Source of the DNA: Carboxylicivirga fragile
Lineage (GTDB): Bacteria > Bacteroidota > Bacteroidia > Bacteroidales > Marinilabiliaceae
Length of the DNA stretch: 64,000 nucleotides
Direction of reading: 5' to 3'
Assembly: GCA_025499625.1 (NCBI GenBank)
Contig: JAFMVD010000023.1
Location: 22,054 to 86,053 of the forward strand
Part shown: one piece after another, positions 63,717 through 64,000 of the stretch
Position numbering within the stretch: position 1 is the stretch's first letter
Layout of the letters: each line of letters opens with the position of its first letter
The notes under the pieces: model-generated
What the model saw: the letters and a program-made list of their open reading frames with translations, nothing else
Told to the model about the DNA's origin: nothing
Database searches by the model: none
Position numbers and translations under genes: made by a program

Positions 63717-64000
63717 GTTATACCAATTGTATTTTAAAATGAGCCTTCTTAAACGATTTTTAAAAATAACAATGGTTAATGCCGTTGTAATAATGATTGA
63801 GCATTTCAAGTGAAACGCAGATAAGGCTCACTTCAATATACTAACGGTATTATCATCCAAGTTAGTGACCGAGCATAGCCGAGGGCTAGTTTGTTGGAAT
63901 TGCATATAATACCGTTTACAAACCAAAACGATTGATAAAAAAATCAATCTGTGCTTTTGTATCGGCATTAACCATTGTAATTAGCAAAATGATTTATCAA
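63717..64000. repeat. Inverted-repeat (MITE-like) element running off the window
   Basis: The left arm TATACCAATTGTATTTTAAAA ... ACAATGGTTAATGCCG (63717-63787) is the reverse of the right arm CGGCATTAACCATTGT AATTAGCAAAATG (63962-64000+). Inner words TAACGGTATTAT (~63840) and ATAATACCGTTTA (~63906) are also inverted. No transposase is seen, so it looks like a non-autonomous element. Copies of one arm occur at 31651 and 56680. Confidence 0.65.

Noticed and set aside
1..64000. tRNA, rRNA, CRISPR arrays and prophage genes
   Set aside because: I looked through the gaps and saw no cloverleaf, rRNA-like or spacer-repeat pattern, and no phage structural or integrase genes. Short tRNAs could still be missed by eye.

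Overview
The window is bacterial and reads as a member of the Bacteroidota, most likely class Bacteroidia and possibly a marine Marinilabiliales-like lineage. The reasons are a giant adhesin with a type IX secretion (T9SS) type B sorting domain next to a PorP/SprF partner, a T9SS plug protein, a complete Na+-NQR operon followed by apbE, a fused E1 alpha-beta dehydrogenase, TPR/PD40 outer-membrane proteins, promoter-like TAnnTTTG boxes, and few Shine-Dalgarno sequences. The DNA is AT-rich. The genus is inference. I see no rRNA, tRNA, CRISPR array or intact transposase.

Layout. 1-10.7 kb (+): the 3' part of a SprB-like surface protein with about 19 repeats of ~82 residues, its SprF-type partner, an OmpH/Skp chaperone and a glycosyltransferase. 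10.7-15.1 kb (-): a small membrane protein, a DivIC/FtsB-type division protein, P5C dehydrogenase (pruA) and the T9SS plug. 15.2-22.3 kb (+): nqrABCDEF, then the flavin transferase apbE. 22.4-27.2 kb (-): a TPR sensor kinase, a LuxR-type response regulator, a REC-kinase hybrid and a small membrane protein, probably one operon. 27.7-33.6 kb: E1 alpha-beta fusion, an AAA_14/DUF4143 ATPase and an NhaC antiporter with an added N-terminal domain. 33.8-39.5 kb: YqgE, class IV aminotransferase, GmhB-like phosphatase, rhomboid, holA, AMP nucleosidase, an HsdR-N protein and a GNAT. 39.5-47.1 kb (-): two TPR/PD40 paralogues, a GT2/radical SAM pair, a HAD protein, a membrane protein and recR. 47.2-53.8 kb: Na+ symporter, acyl-CoA ligase, GT2, DUF2807 lipoprotein and a PagL-like deacylase. 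53.8-58.4 kb: an accessory stretch with a 126-bp tandem array, unknown genes, cassette-like boundaries and a TacA/TacT-like toxin-antitoxin pair. 58.5-64 kb: CapA, alaS, an M23 peptidase and an inverted-repeat element running off the end.

How the genes fit together. A sodium economy is suggested: NQR pumps Na+ out, while the NhaC antiporter and the SSS symporter would use the gradient. ApbE would attach FMN to the Thr residues visible in NqrB and NqrC. T9SS functions are spread over several loci (adhesin and SprF, plug, PD40 proteins). Envelope genes (Skp, glycosyltransferases, PagL-like, DUF2807, M23) are frequent.

Intergenic DNA is rich in small dispersed repeats: a ~70-bp inverted-repeat family (31.65, 56.7, 63.7 and 64.0 kb), a TCGA-rich inverted element (30.2 kb), an exact 16-bp palindrome (13.76 and 37.50 kb) and several long hairpins. 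The most unusual items are the 126-bp array that reads as six heptads per unit, the cassette-like gene boundaries, the C-terminal tail shared by the two sensor kinases, and two well-supported TTG starts.
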